Shown here: in pieces, positions 1-10,704 of the stretch
Layout: each line of letters begins with the position of its first letter
How positions within the stretch are numbered: position 1 is the first letter of the stretch
Origin: Rotaria socialis
Taxonomy: Eukaryota; Rotifera; Eurotatoria; Philodinida; Philodinidae
Assembly (NCBI GenBank): GCA_905331475.1
Contig: CAJNYU010003536.1
Location: forward strand, 2,206-66,205
Length of the DNA: 64,000 bases
Direction of reading: 5' to 3'
Made by a program: the position numbers and the translations under genes
Notes under the pieces: model-generated
Told to the model about the DNA's origin: nothing
Seen by the model: only the letters and a program-made list of their open reading frames with translations
Databases searched by the model: none

Positions 1-954
1 CGGCCGTAAACCGAGACTGGTTTGGAGCACAGTAAAACGGGGAGCCATATACTGTGAAATCTTGACCGTATACGACGCAAATGTAAGCATCGTACGGTCC
101 GTAATACTGCGCCCATTATACGGTCCGTATTGTTCGACCTGAGTAGCGATCTATTCTTAAGGATCGATTTCGATTGATCGATTAATTATCGGAATGATTC
201 ATTATCTTAGATCAGCTGTAGATGAATTGACTATAGTGGCTAACATCTGTTGATGACGTCACTTTAATTATCTCGCAACAGATTTCTTTCATTTTCGTCA
301 TTTTGGAAATAAATTTCTGAGACAACGGAACTTCAGATTGAAGATTCGAAAACAGGTGTTATAAGTTCGACCTCGATACTTTTATCTGACGTTTTAACTA
401 CTTTTCTACGATTTTGTATTCTCGAGATCATCGCGTCACAAAGCGACGGAAAACATGCGTACGCCGAGAAAGCAAAAGAAAACACACGACGGACTACATA
501 GCTTTTGTAACATTTTCATTTCTATTTACCAGAAGCTTCACAAATTTTTTAACAAGTGATTGAAATTTGGACATATTCAATTAAGATTTAATATAGATGA
601 TTTTCACATATACAATGCATATCATTTTATTATCGGTGCCTTGTATTTTTTTATCTGTTCTTTTAGAGCAAAATAGAATCATCGTTTTGCTTTCTAATGA
701 AATAGAGTGATGCAGAAGAAGTGTGTAGCGGTCGTTAATAAGTTTTGAAGTCAATTTTTATTTATTTTTCATTATTCAAAATTAAATAGACTGACAAGAC
801 TTGTATTTATCAAGCGATGAAATGTGAACTATTATTTAAAATTATACGTTTATTCAGCCGAAACCGTTATTAACTAGGTAGGATATGAGTAAAAACATGG
901 AAATACGTCTGTCAATTTAGTTTTTCATTATATTTATATCTTAACTTTGTAAAA
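1..954. other. No gene recognised
   Basis: AT-rich DNA without a convincing exon or RNA gene. It may hold the promoter and 5' leader of the small gene starting at 955. Confidence 0.5.
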
Positions 955-1550
955 ATGGCAGCGTGGAGCCTATCTCAGCATCAGAGTCTGAAAGAGCAGA
1001 CTGATAAAAACAACCCATTGTAAGTGTTAGACAAATATTTATCTCATCTTGTCAGTAACAAACAAGTAGGAATGAGCTCGGATGTATATTTTTTACAGGT
1101 TTCCTACACACGCACTTTTATTATAATGTTCTTCATTAATTATCGATCATTTTACATGATCGTTCAGTAGGTTATATCGCGTAAGAGATAAATCATGTTC
1201 CTTTGATTGAGACTACTAGAAATATAATCTATAAATGAATTTTTATCAGACTTCTTCTAAACTATTGTTAGGTAGTGGCGCTATCTTTAGACCACTACCT
1301 TCCTTTTCTTTTCTCTACTCTATCTTCTATGGATTGGTCATCGGGATGATCCATAAGGATATGTGTGGGTCAGTTTGTTTGTTTTAGTTCAGTTAAAATA
1401 AAGATAGAACCAGGAGAAGTTAGTCCACAGACTAACAACTATATTCCTAGCCAACCAAAATCTATGAATCATACTGCAAAAAAACGCATTTTTTTAAGCA
1501 GACAAAAACTTTCACGAAATCTGAAAGGCGTATCCTCTACTGCATTATAA
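955..1550 (+). CDS. Small two-exon gene, unknown function (75 aa)
   Basis: Two exons join in frame: 955..1019 (starts ATG, ends at a GTAAGT donor) and 1388..1550 (after a TTTTAG acceptor). Together they give 75 codons plus a stop, with a phase-2 junction and a 368-nt intron. The product begins MAAWSLSQHQ and is hydrophilic, with a lysine/arginine-rich C-terminal half. It contains IKIE within KIKIEPGEV, which fits the sumoylation consensus (hydrophobic-K-x-E), so a nuclear protein is possible. I recognise no family. The support is the strong splice sites and the phase match only. It lies about 110 bp upstream of the GTPase cluster on the same strand. Confidence 0.4.
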
Positions 1551-1662
1551 TATTTATATTCTAGATTACGTGTCATTTTCCGAGTGTTCAGCTGAGTAAG
1601 TCTCAGATCTGAGCAGCCAGCTAATTTGTTTTTAAAAATCTAGTAGAAACAAGTCACTTGAT

Positions 1663-3233
1663 ATGTCCGCTAGTAACTACGACGGGAAATCCAAGTTTAC
1701 ATGTAAATGCGGCCGCCAGTATGACAATGAAATAGCTTTAGATCAACATAAGGTCAGAAAATATTAACAATCATTGATAAATCTGGTCAACTTGTTCTAG
1801 GCAACGAGCTGTGAAAATCAAGATCTTTCTTGTCCATTATGTGAGGAATCTTTATCAAGCTCAATTGATATGCGTATACATTTGTTTCGATGCGGTGCCA
1901 AGACTGAGAAGTGTCCCGTATGTCAAAAATATATCCACAGAGCAATCTACAACTTTCATGTTGAGAATAATTGCATCGATTTGGATGAAGATGAACCAAA
2001 TGGAAGTAATGTCAACACAGGTAATGCAATATTTCGAATAGCTAGTATTGGAATTTATTGACTTTATATATTGCAGAATATGATCCACTCAATAGGACCG
2101 TGAGTATAATTCATCATTAGATAAGATCGATTGTGATTATGAATAGTAACATTGATTCAACCGTGCTTTTGTTATTTTAGGATAGAACACAAATTGAATC
2201 CCGTAATGAACCATCAGATAATATAACTCCATTTTTTGAACGATTAGAATTAAATTTTAATGAAGAATTAGTGAACACTACACCGCAGCAGGCAATGCAC
2301 AATAGAGTAAATGCGGTTTCATATTTGCATGGGAAAGCTTCTCAAATACAGGAAAGTTTGTCTCGAGAATACTATCCAATCGAGGTGAATCATGTTGCCG
2401 AAAAACTTGAATTTAATATTATTCTTATTGGGTCGCCACGTGTTGGTAAAAGTGAATTTATTAATGCAATATGTAACGGCGAGAAGAAAGCTGAAACAAG
2501 TCCTAGTTTGAATTCTTGCACTAAAGAAGTGACATGTTACTTTTTGGAAGATAATCAAGAACGAATGCCTGGTATAAAACCATTTCGGATTAATTTTTAC
2601 GACACACCAGGTATTGAATCGTGGACTAAGCAAGATGGAAAAGCAACGATGTTGAAATTTATTGAGGACAAAGATCCAATTTGTGTTATTTATTGTGCTG
2701 CACCGGGATCATTCGCTGATTTGCCACAAGTTCGTCCCGTATTAGAATTTTGTCAAAAGAAAAATATCTTCTGGGCTTTCGTTTGCACAAATATGTGGTC
2801 GAGTGTTCATCGTAAAGAAGTCATTGAAGAGTTTGAAAAGGAATTAGCTATTTTTGGCGTTGGAATCGAAAAATCGTTTGATCAATCACATTCTCCTATT
2901 CCTCACAAAGTAACAGTGTTTGGTAGAAGTGCACTTTGTACAATGGTGAATTCAATCGAATACTACGATCCTGAATATTCACCAGAGAGAAAAACAGTGC
3001 AAGGTATTGATGAACTCATTCATTGTATAATGGAAGCACTCGATGATGAAAAACTACTTGGTTGGTGTAATGCTGTTCTATACCGACGCAGTTTTTGGGA
3101 AAAGTTGGGTCAAAACTTGAATGGTTTCTTTTCGATTCGGATTAAAGATATACAAAATATGCATCATGAATCGACCGAATCGATGACATCAGTAATTATG
3201 AAATATATTTATTCCATTGTACGAAAACGTTGA
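1663..3233 (+). CDS. TRAF/XAF1-type zinc fingers fused to AIG1/GIMAP-like GTPase
   Basis: Exons 1663..1752, 1801..2020, 2077..2099 and 2181..3233 join in frame to give 461 aa; introns are 48, 56 and 81 nt. Residues about 1-95 carry three short Cys/His modules (CKCGRQYDNEIALDQHK, then CPLC...H...C and CPVC...H...C), the spacing of TRAF/XAF1-type fingers. From about residue 185 there is a GTPase domain: P-loop GSPRVGKS, G3 motif DTPGIESW, and a TNMW where small GTPases have N/TKxD. The layout is closest to the AIG1/GIMAP group, known in plants, corals and vertebrates for immune or membrane-associated GTP-driven scaffolding. The next two genes are paralogues lacking the fingers. Adding the upstream exons changes the gene from a plain GTPase to a finger-GTPase fusion. 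The exact family is inferred. Confidence 0.78.
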
Positions 3234-3340
3234 GTGTAATTGTGTGCTATACTTTTTTTTTAATATTCTCTTATCATTCATAATGATATCACAGTGAGTG
3301 TTTGTGATTTTTCTAGATCATTGTTTTTTTATTATTAACG

Positions 3341-4156
3341 ATGGCCAAACAATTTAATATAGTAGTTTGTGGCTCAGCTCGCGTTGGCAAAAGTACTCTT
3401 GTTAATGCTTTATGTGGAAGAGAAGTAGCTCAAACCAGTAGTAGTTTGTGTTCAGAAACTAATGAAATGAAACAATACGTGTTGAATCCATTTTGCCAAG
3501 CAAGTAACGAAGATACAAGTTCAACTGAATATTCAATAACGATCTGGGACACACCGGGTATTGAATCATGGACTGAAGATCATGTTAGAAAGCATTTTAC
3601 GAAAATTATGCTTGAAAGCACTCCAATCTGCATGATTTATTGTGCGTCACCAGGCTCATTTGTTCGGCTCGATCAATTAGAATGGGTTATTGATACGTGT
3701 ATTCGTTCAAATATTTTTTGTGCTCTGGTATGTACAAACAAATATAATGGTGGCAGTCAAAGACGTGCTCAAGTATTAGATGAATTTCATCGGCTTCTTT
3801 CTCATTATCATACAATGACACTCGATGAAGCCAATGTTAAATATTATGGTGGTGTGGCTTTGTGTACATCAGTGAATAGCATTCTTTTTGAAGATATAGA
3901 TTTTGGAGTAAGAAAACATGTCGAAGGTATTAATGAACTTCTTTTTGGTATTACAAAATCGTTAAAAGACGATAATCTGGCAGCTTGGTGCTACACTATT
4001 ATTGACAATCAATCATTCTGGCTGACGATGCGTGATGGAATTGTAGAACTATTTAAAATATCTGAACCTATTGTGAAAGAATTTCTTCAAAAAGAAGGCA
4101 AAGACATTGCGAAATTTCTAATTCCGTTGATTATACGTGCGTTATTAAAAAGATAA
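3341..4156 (+). CDS. AIG1/GIMAP-like GTPase, single exon (271 aa)
   Basis: One uninterrupted frame from ATG to TAA. The P-loop GSARVGKS is at residues 11-18, the G3 motif DTPGIESW near residue 70, and a TNKY at the G4 position. It aligns along its length with the GTPase parts of the genes on either side, including shared blocks such as SPGSF and VNSI. It starts 108 bp after the stop of the finger-GTPase gene, so tandem duplication is the simplest origin. There is no zinc finger and no N-terminal extension. The C-terminal 40 residues are amphipathic and end KFLIPLIIRALLKR, a possible membrane-associating tail. Role by family: GTP-binding switch or scaffold; no substrate can be deduced. Confidence 0.8.
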   Translation: MAKQFNIVVCGSARVGKSTLVNALCGREVAQTSSSLCSETNEMKQYVLNPFCQASNEDTSSTEYSITIWDTPGIESWTEDHVRKHFTKIMLESTPICMIYCASPGSFVRLDQLEWVIDTCIRSNIFCALVCTNKYNGGSQRRAQVLDEFHRLLSHYHTMTLDEANVKYYGGVALCTSVNSILFEDIDFGVRKHVEGINELLFGITKSLKDDNLAAWCYTIIDNQSFWLTMRDGIVELFKISEPIVKEFLQKEGKDIAKFLIPLIIRALLKR

Positions 4157-4476
4157 TCGAACCAAGACGGACCATATAACGTCTATTAGCACGTTTTCAT
4201 TTTCATTTGATTTGTCTAAACGCCTTCATCGTATCTACTTAATTTACCTGAGACCAAGATCTTCTTCAGGTCATTTCATTCTTTGTTTCTAAAGATGTTA
4301 ATTCTGAAATTTATATTTACTAGAAAATTCTATCGCTAGTATTAAGCTAATGAGGATAGATATAAACGAAGAAAATTTTAAAAACTCAAACTATTTCCTA
4401 GAGCTATGGGCAGAGTTTTTTCTGTGAATAATTTTTTATGTTTATGTTTATGATTAACTTCTAGAAAAAAAGATTC

Positions 4477-6060
4477 ATGTCGAAAAGTTTCGAGCAATCG
4501 AACATCCTTATATGTGGCTCACCTCGTGTTGGTAAAAGTACTCTTATTAATGCCATATGTCGAAAACAACTTTCAAAGTCGTATTCAAGTTTAGGCTCTA
4601 GTACAAAAACTATTGATCGATATTCATCTCAAAGCGTAATTGGCCAGATTACTCATGAAACAAATTTCTGGGACACGCCAGGTATCGAATCTTGGAATGA
4701 AAATGATGTTCGCGTGTATATGGCATCACTAATTGAAAAAACGCATCCGTTATGTATGATCTATTGTGCATCACCAGGTTCGTTTGCTATATTAGAACAT
4801 GTTGCTTGGATGGTCTCTGAATGTCATCGGAACAATATTTTCTGTGCACTTGTCTGTACAAATATGTGGATGGGTCGTAATCGGCAAAATGTCGTAGATG
4901 AATTTTGTAAACTTTTGAATACTCTTTATCCACAAGTAACGCCGACTAAAGAAGATGGTATCATATATTATGATCGAATTGCTCTTGTCACTATGGTTAA
5001 TAGTACAGAGCATGTCGATAAAGATTTTGGTGTTGCAAAGCCACCGTTAGGTGTCGATGAACTTATTTTTGGTATTGCTAAATGTCTTAAGAGAGATTTT
5101 ATGATTGCATGGTTTCGAACAGTATCTGAAAATAAATCGTTTTGGACAACGATGTCATCGAAATTATCCAATCTACTGAAAGTACCATACGAGAAATTCA
5201 ATAATCTTGTTGAACGTGCTGATAATTTTCTCGACTCACTATTGGGTTTTTCGGACTTCGATGATGAATATACGACCTTCCCTATACAATCTAGAAATAG
5301 CGGCGGACGTAATGCTAAATTATCATCAAATCAAAATTGGGTAAATTTCAATAGTACAATTGATCGACAGAGAATGTTTTCTTTTCTTCTACTTAAGAAT
5401 GAACCTATATTTTACGATGCAGAAATAATTGACATGCCACCAAGTACTTCAAAATCAAAAATACTATTTTTCACATTGAAATCAAAAGGTATTCAATACG
5501 ATGTTGTCATGAAATTTCTAGATATTTTCGTGCAGATATGATATTACAATTCAGCGCTGCCTTGGCACAACTCGGTGCTAGGGAAATCCGCAACCGTCCA
5601 TCTGACGAAACAGATCCACATCAATGTCTCATTGAAGTTAAGTAAGTGAAAATGTGAATGTGATCATTGAGATGAATTCAGAAAACTAGTGAGAAATACT
5701 AAAATGGATATGATTGGTTACATGAAGACGTGAGTTTTTTGTTTTTATTGTCCTTCGTTGCTCGACCGCTTTATCAATCTCCTGTAATCAATGATGACTA
5801 ACCGTAAGAATAAAGCAAGGTCGTCTTGATAACAACATTAAACAAAAGGCAAGATTAAAGTTTATCAACTTTCTCCATGACAGATATAGCGGTAGATCAA
5901 TTATTAATACTTTGAATTTTCTTATGATTTATTTTTCAGATTCGAAGATGAAAATAATTTGAAAGCAGTACACGATTTTTGGCAAGTGATGAATCAAACG
6001 GAAGTTACCTGTAAAATGGTTGATAATTCGTATGCCAGTTTCAATGATGATGTTTTATGA
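4477..6060 (+). CDS. AIG1/GIMAP-like GTPase with C-terminal extension (412 aa)
   Basis: Exons 4477..5488, 5536..5641 and 5940..6060 join in frame (phases 1 and 2), giving 412 aa. The 47-nt first intron removes the in-frame stop that would otherwise end the frame near 5541. The second intron is 298 nt. P-loop GSPRVGKS at residues 14-21, DTPGIESW near residue 66, TNMW at the G4 position. The GTPase part matches the two upstream genes. After about residue 255 comes a tail of about 155 residues not shared with them; I cannot assign it. This is the third member of the tandem array. The second intron is less certain than the first, but its phase and acceptor (TTTTTCAG) are good. Confidence 0.75.
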
Positions 6061-6171
6061 GCTACTAACATTCCGAGTCAGGTTTTATTCACAAATATTA
6101 CCCATCGCAATATGTCACACTCGAACTCTTCTACAAAAGCCATTGAGAACAATTCATTTTTCTTTTACTAA

Positions 6172-6177
6172 AATAAA
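6172..6177 (+). promoter_or_regulatory. AATAAA polyadenylation signal
   Basis: Canonical hexamer 112 bp after the stop of the third GTPase gene, on its strand. Confidence 0.45.
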
Positions 6178-6734
6178 GTTATCATGACTTCTGCTCAAAA
6201 GCGTACCTTTTTTTTAAACGTACATCTAGATAAGCTACAATCGATGTTGGAAAGCAATTCGACATCATAAGGACTGAATAGATCTAATAAAGTTCAATCT
6301 AAATTAGTATATTCCAATGAAATAATATCCTCTGCTTGATTTATCAACGCTTACTCTTCGAGATAAATGTGAAAATGACACTACCTCAAGGTTTGTTTTT
6401 CTTTTAAAATGTCAGTCTAATCCTATTTTCAATATTGAGTCGAAAATAAAATGTAATTAAATAACTTCGATTTTCTCCTCGAGTAAAAAAAACTAAATTA
6501 ATAGATGGATTCGTCTTGTATTCAACCGTGCGGGTATTTTTACTTGTTGTCTTTTATAATTTGTTGACATTTAATACAGATAAAAACGATAAGAAAACAC
6601 CGTTTTAAGTATAAACTCGTTTGTTTAATAAATATATCTTTACTTTTATTACAAGTGCAGAAGCGCATGTGTTTCATTTAAAAATTAGTGATTGGATAGC
6701 CTGAAAATCGTACGAGCATTCTTTTATACTATAG
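6178..6734. other. Intergenic, nothing recognised
   Basis: AT-rich sequence with no convincing exon, RNA gene or repeat. Confidence 0.4.
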
Positions 6735-7270
6735 GGTGTCGATGAATGGCACGTCTGTTCTCAATGTAGTTTCCTTTTCTGCCATTTACATTCCAACCAA
6801 ATGGAAGTCAAAGCCATACATAAAAAGTCTACTCTTGATACTTTTCTTCCGTTGTAATAATCACTACTATTTTATATTTAGTCTATTATTATATATGTTT
6901 GCAGGATGAAAATTATGTTGAGACTAAGTTAAACAATAATTTTTATAGAACATCGCATGAAAAGAATTGGCTAAAAAAGAAGCTTAGATACGTATGTGTC
7001 GCCGTCAAATCGAGATAATACTCAGCGACTTGAACGCCGTATTAACATTCAAGCAGTCGCTAAATCCATGGCTCGTTCTTCTGGCTCCATGGAACTCAAA
7101 TTATTTCCCAAATGATGAGCGCTACATGAACTAAGACATAAACTTGATAGAGAAAATAAGAAAAATCCATTGAAAGAAATATATAGACGTTCTTTCACAA
7201 GAGGAAAAAACAAAACGATAAAAAACATAATCCAATCAAATATGGTCATAAATAATGCATTAAACTAGAC
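6735..7270 (+). pseudogene. Decayed gene fragment with Cys-rich motif
   Basis: Several protein-like segments lie in a row but do not join. 6735..6857 follows a CTATAG acceptor and encodes a small Cys/His cluster (WHVCSQCSFLFCHLH). 6906..7008 encodes a basic helical stretch. 7040..7105 reads RLERRINIQAVAKSMARSSG, then two consecutive TGA codons, after which the same frame continues as another charged stretch (ALHELRHKLDREN and on). The composition looks coding, but stops and phase mismatches break it. I call it a pseudogene; a heavily spliced live gene is less likely. Confidence 0.4.
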
Positions 7271-7631
7271 CAAGGTATAAAGTACGGATGTCGTCAAAAG
7301 GGAGTTTAGTTATACAGCCACTTGATATCTAGTACGAAATTTCAAGGGAGTTGTTTTGTAGAATATTATGTACTTGAAAGTAAAGAAAATGATTCGGTCT
7401 TGACTCTTACAGCATCCGATGTCATGGCAGTAAGAACGAGAAGAAGAAGAAAAAGAAAAAAGACGAACAGAGAAAAATACGCATGGCGTGGTTGTTGTTA
7501 CTCAGTCGGTTTGTTTTTTCTTCATGTGCTCGCCAACACGAGTTCGATAACGTAATCATTGTCGACGGTTATTTAGTGTTATGTTGGTTGTATTACTCTG
7601 ATTCTTTTCTTTTCTAGTATTCAAATAAACG
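7271..7631. other. Upstream region of TMEM120
   Basis: No exon with good splice sites. A purine-rich AGAAGAAGAAG tract sits at 7438-7465. Probably promoter and 5' leader of the following gene. Confidence 0.35.
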
Positions 7632-8912
7632 ATGGCCGCTACTAATGAATCTCTATCTAGTGATACGCTCAAACAACGACGTCGTGGATCTATCATATCG
7701 AGTGTTACATTCGATGCTGAAACTCAAAACCTTATTGAACAATGGGAAGCATTATCGATTGAAATGGATTCATTCGAACAGCAGCATCGAATATACTTAA
7801 CACATTTACAAGATCTTGAAACCCGTAAAAAAGACCATGGCCTTGAATTTAATCGAATTCAAACAAAAATTAATAATTTAAAACATTTAATCGATATACA
7901 AAAATCATTAAAGATTGTTCCTATTGATAATCAAGAATATCGAATAGACAAGGACAAAGCTGAATTATTACGTATTCGTCGTGAAAGTGAAAAACGCATG
8001 GAAGCGCCCGAAAAAACTTTACGTCGTTTGAATACAATCTATGAACATTTAATACAACAACGTTCGGAATATCTTAAACGAATTAAATATACTTTACCAC
8101 AACCACCTGAAACATATTTACGTATTATCCTTGGCAGTGAATTGCCTGTATCGATTTTAGACAAATCTCAACAGTGGAAGTATAAAGAAAAATATGAACA
8201 ATTTAAATTACGTATTACATTAATTATTATGATTATATCATTGTTAATGTCAACAGTACTACCAGTAAATCGTGCACTTGATGCTATTTTTCATTTTCTC
8301 CTTGTTTGGTATTATTGTACGTTGACAATTCGTGAATCTATACTCATTGCCAATGGTTCAAACATACAATTCTGGTGGCGTTTACATCATTTTATATCAA
8401 CCATATGCTCATCAATTATGCTTCTATGGTCATCAACACAATCCTATAAATTATTTCGACAACAACATTATCTATTTTGTTTATATATTAGTTTTGTTCA
8501 AGTTCTTTTATATTATTATCAAAAAGGTCTTCTTTATCGTATGAGAGCTTTAGGTGATTCGGATGAATTACAAATAACAATTGAAGGTTTTCATTCATGG
8601 ATGTTACGTGGACTTTCGTTTCTAGCACCATTTCTATTCTTGGGATATTTATTTCAACTCTATAATGCTTATATTCTCTATAATCTATCAAAAGATTCCA
8701 ACGCTGAACCTAATCATGATGGACATTTGATGTTACAGGTTCTTACCATAATATATTTGATTCTTTTTCTTGGTAATTTTCTAACAATGTATATGGTTAT
8801 TCGACGTAAAATTCGTGAACGTATTGCCGATATTCAATGGTTAAAACATCGATATGAAAGTGTGATAACATTAATAAATCGCGTTCGATCAGTTAAATTA
8901 GTTCCAAAATAA
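7632..8912 (+). CDS. TMEM120: TMEM120 (TACAN/TMPIT) family membrane protein
   Basis: Single-exon gene, 426 aa; animal TMEM120 proteins are usually about 340. Residues about 25-160 form a charged coiled coil with the family's opening pattern (LIEQWEALSIEMD). From about residue 195 come six hydrophobic membrane segments carrying family hallmarks: KYKEKYEQFKL just before the first, FLLVWYYCTLTIRESILIANG, VLLYYYQKGLLYRMRALG, and an LFLGNFLTMYMV last segment. In vertebrates TMEM120A/B sit in the nuclear envelope/ER. They have been linked to adipocyte differentiation and, disputedly, to mechanosensing; the structure resembles a fatty-acid elongase fold. The extra length is mainly the N-terminus and linker. 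No introns are needed, unusual beside the intron-rich neighbours. Confidence 0.93.
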   Translation: MAATNESLSSDTLKQRRRGSIISSVTFDAETQNLIEQWEALSIEMDSFEQQHRIYLTHLQDLETRKKDHGLEFNRIQTKINNLKHLIDIQKSLKIVPIDNQEYRIDKDKAELLRIRRESEKRMEAPEKTLRRLNTIYEHLIQQRSEYLKRIKYTLPQPPETYLRIILGSELPVSILDKSQQWKYKEKYEQFKLRITLIIMIISLLMSTVLPVNRALDAIFHFLLVWYYCTLTIRESILIANGSNIQFWWRLHHFISTICSSIMLLWSSTQSYKLFRQQHYLFCLYISFVQVLLYYYQKGLLYRMRALGDSDELQITIEGFHSWMLRGLSFLAPFLFLGYLFQLYNAYILYNLSKDSNAEPNHDGHLMLQVLTIIYLILFLGNFLTMYMVIRRKIRERIADIQWLKHRYESVITLINRVRSVKLVPK

Positions 8913-9050
8913 ACTAATTACCTTATTTTTCCTTTATTTTTAATTTCAAAGCAAGTTGATTGAATGAAATAATCATATATTTTTTATCTATTTGATCGAG
9001 ATTGATTCATATAAATTGAATTTCGAAGAAAATGATTATAGTCGTATAGC

Positions 9051-9056
9051 AATAAA
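9051..9056 (+). promoter_or_regulatory. AATAAA polyadenylation signal
   Basis: Canonical hexamer 138 bp after the TMEM120 stop codon. Confidence 0.5.
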
Positions 9057-9454
9057 GAAATGTTTTTTTTTGTCATTAGATATTTGAACGTAGACTCAAA
9101 TAACAAAATATAAAAATTTCTCACGATAATATCGTACTACCACATGTTGAATGCTTGTTTTCGCCTTGAATCAATTGTCTCCTTTACACGTATAAAATTC
9201 TGTTAAGATTACTAAATATGAATTAATGGATATTGATAAATTATATCTCAAGGACTCACTGCAGGAGATGGTTGTCCTTTTCTTTTTATACTAAGAGAGA
9301 GTATCAGTGTCAAAGAAAATAACATAAAATTCCCAATCCCCATTTGTAGTGATGTTTTCGTCTCTGCTTGTTACTATAATAGTGATTTAGAATAATAGAA
9401 TTCAATTAATTTAAACTGTCCTTGGTTACTGCAGATCATTGAAGCTATTCGTTT

Positions 9455-9710
9455 TGTGGAACTCACATATATTTTCGAAGAAAATAGTGAGTGTAAGTTT
9501 AATTGTGAGATTTTTGCGGCTCCCCTGTACCCCCCACGGNTTTCCTATTGATAGATTCAAAAAGCTTCAAATGTTAAAAAGGTTTTATTATCTTATTTTT
9601 GAACAAAATATGATCTTACTACACTGAAAAAATAAAACTTCTATTTGATCAGTATCTAACTGACCGAAATATGTGAGTTCCACATTTTAGCCCCAACGGG
9701 GCTGCGCTGA
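9455..9710. mobile_element. Short Helentron-like non-autonomous element, copy 1
   Basis: The left end TGTGGAACTCACATAT (9455) and its exact reverse complement ATATGTGAGTTCCACA (9669-9684) form a 16-bp inverted repeat. The right copy is subterminal. It is followed by a perfect hairpin (AGCCCC-AAC-GGGGCT, 9689-9703) and then GCGCTGA (a CTRR motif at 9707-9710). A second copy with the same ends lies at 35550..36609. Inverted repeat plus 3' hairpin is the layout of Helentron/Helitron2 non-autonomous elements; that assignment is inferred. The conserved sequence runs on through AAAAGCTTTTTT, so the true 3' end may be about 10 bp further. An ambiguous base (N) sits at 9540 next to a C-run. Confidence 0.62.
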
Positions 9711-9721
9711 AAAGCTTTTTT

Positions 9722-10619
9722 AGATACTGTTTGTTAGTAAGTCTTCATATGATTTTTTTTTTATTTAAAAAAGAGTAGCAATCACTTACTCTTGCGAAAA
9801 TGGCGCTTCTCCTTCAAAATAGGTCACCAAATGTCGGCTAGTTTTCGAACGCATATATATCGCTGACCATGGATGGATACAGTCGTATGGATAAGATCTA
9901 AAGCATATAATGGTAAACGTACGTTTTCTACTACTCTAGAAGAAGATACCATTAGAAAACTAACATTTATTAAACTATCACCTAACCAATAAACAAATAT
10001 AGCTACTTTTAAACGACAACATACCAGACCTAATGTTATAATCATCCAATATTTCAAAAGCGCTCATCGTCAACTATGAACGATGCAAAGATTTTGCTAC
10101 ATGGAAATGTCAATAAAACAAATACGGTAGTGAAAAACTTTCGATTATACATGAAACGAAATATTTCTCGAATATAAAGCTGAAGAACTTCAATAACATA
10201 ATTAAGAATTGTAAATCAATTTATAAGTGAATGAAATTCCTGAATTAGCGAAACACTTCGAGGTTGCATTAAAATGATAACATTCTTTTTGATTGAGTAA
10301 AATATTTACGCAATAATATCAACTATACTTTTATGTTGAAAGAAAATACAAAGTGGCTCAACAAACAATTTATTAGTCAATGCTTTATCCCGAACCTCAA
10401 GATTAGACAATTATTTTTATTTAAAGTCAACATACTAAAAAGTATTAACAAACCAATGCTTCGCCTATAGAAATGCTATTATCCGTTCTTGTAAAGCTTT
10501 TCATTACATAATAAACTCACGTTGAAATATATCACGAATTTTCCTAAATGATATCATGAATAATATGATGTTGTTCTTGTTATATCCGAACCCGAATATT
10601 TTATTTTCAATAGACATAC
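9722..10619. other. Intergenic, nothing recognised
   Basis: AT-rich; no convincing exon or RNA gene on either strand. Confidence 0.4.
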
Positions 10620-10704
10620 CATGTCGCACAAACCGATCGAAAATCGCCGGTTAACGGGAACTAACTGTGGTTAACCGGCCGCTTCGATTGGTTTGTGCGA
10701 CATG
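10620..10704. repeat. 85-bp near-perfect palindrome (foldback element)
   Basis: Arms CATGTCGCACAAACCGATCGAA (10620-10641) and its complement (10683-10704) pair with one mismatch. Inside them GCCGGTTAAC (10646-10655) pairs perfectly with GTTAACCGGC (10670-10679). The transcript or single strand would form one long hairpin with a short loop. It is GC-richer than its surroundings. It could be a miniature foldback transposon; I see no clear target-site duplication. Confidence 0.7.

Noticed and set aside
4792..5201. Minus-strand frames inside the third GTPase gene
   Set aside because: Shadows of the conserved plus-strand GTPase coding sequence.
7322..7555. 77-codon frame upstream of TMEM120
   Set aside because: Low-complexity Arg/Lys-rich stretch from a purine tract, no family match and no splice site joining it to TMEM120.
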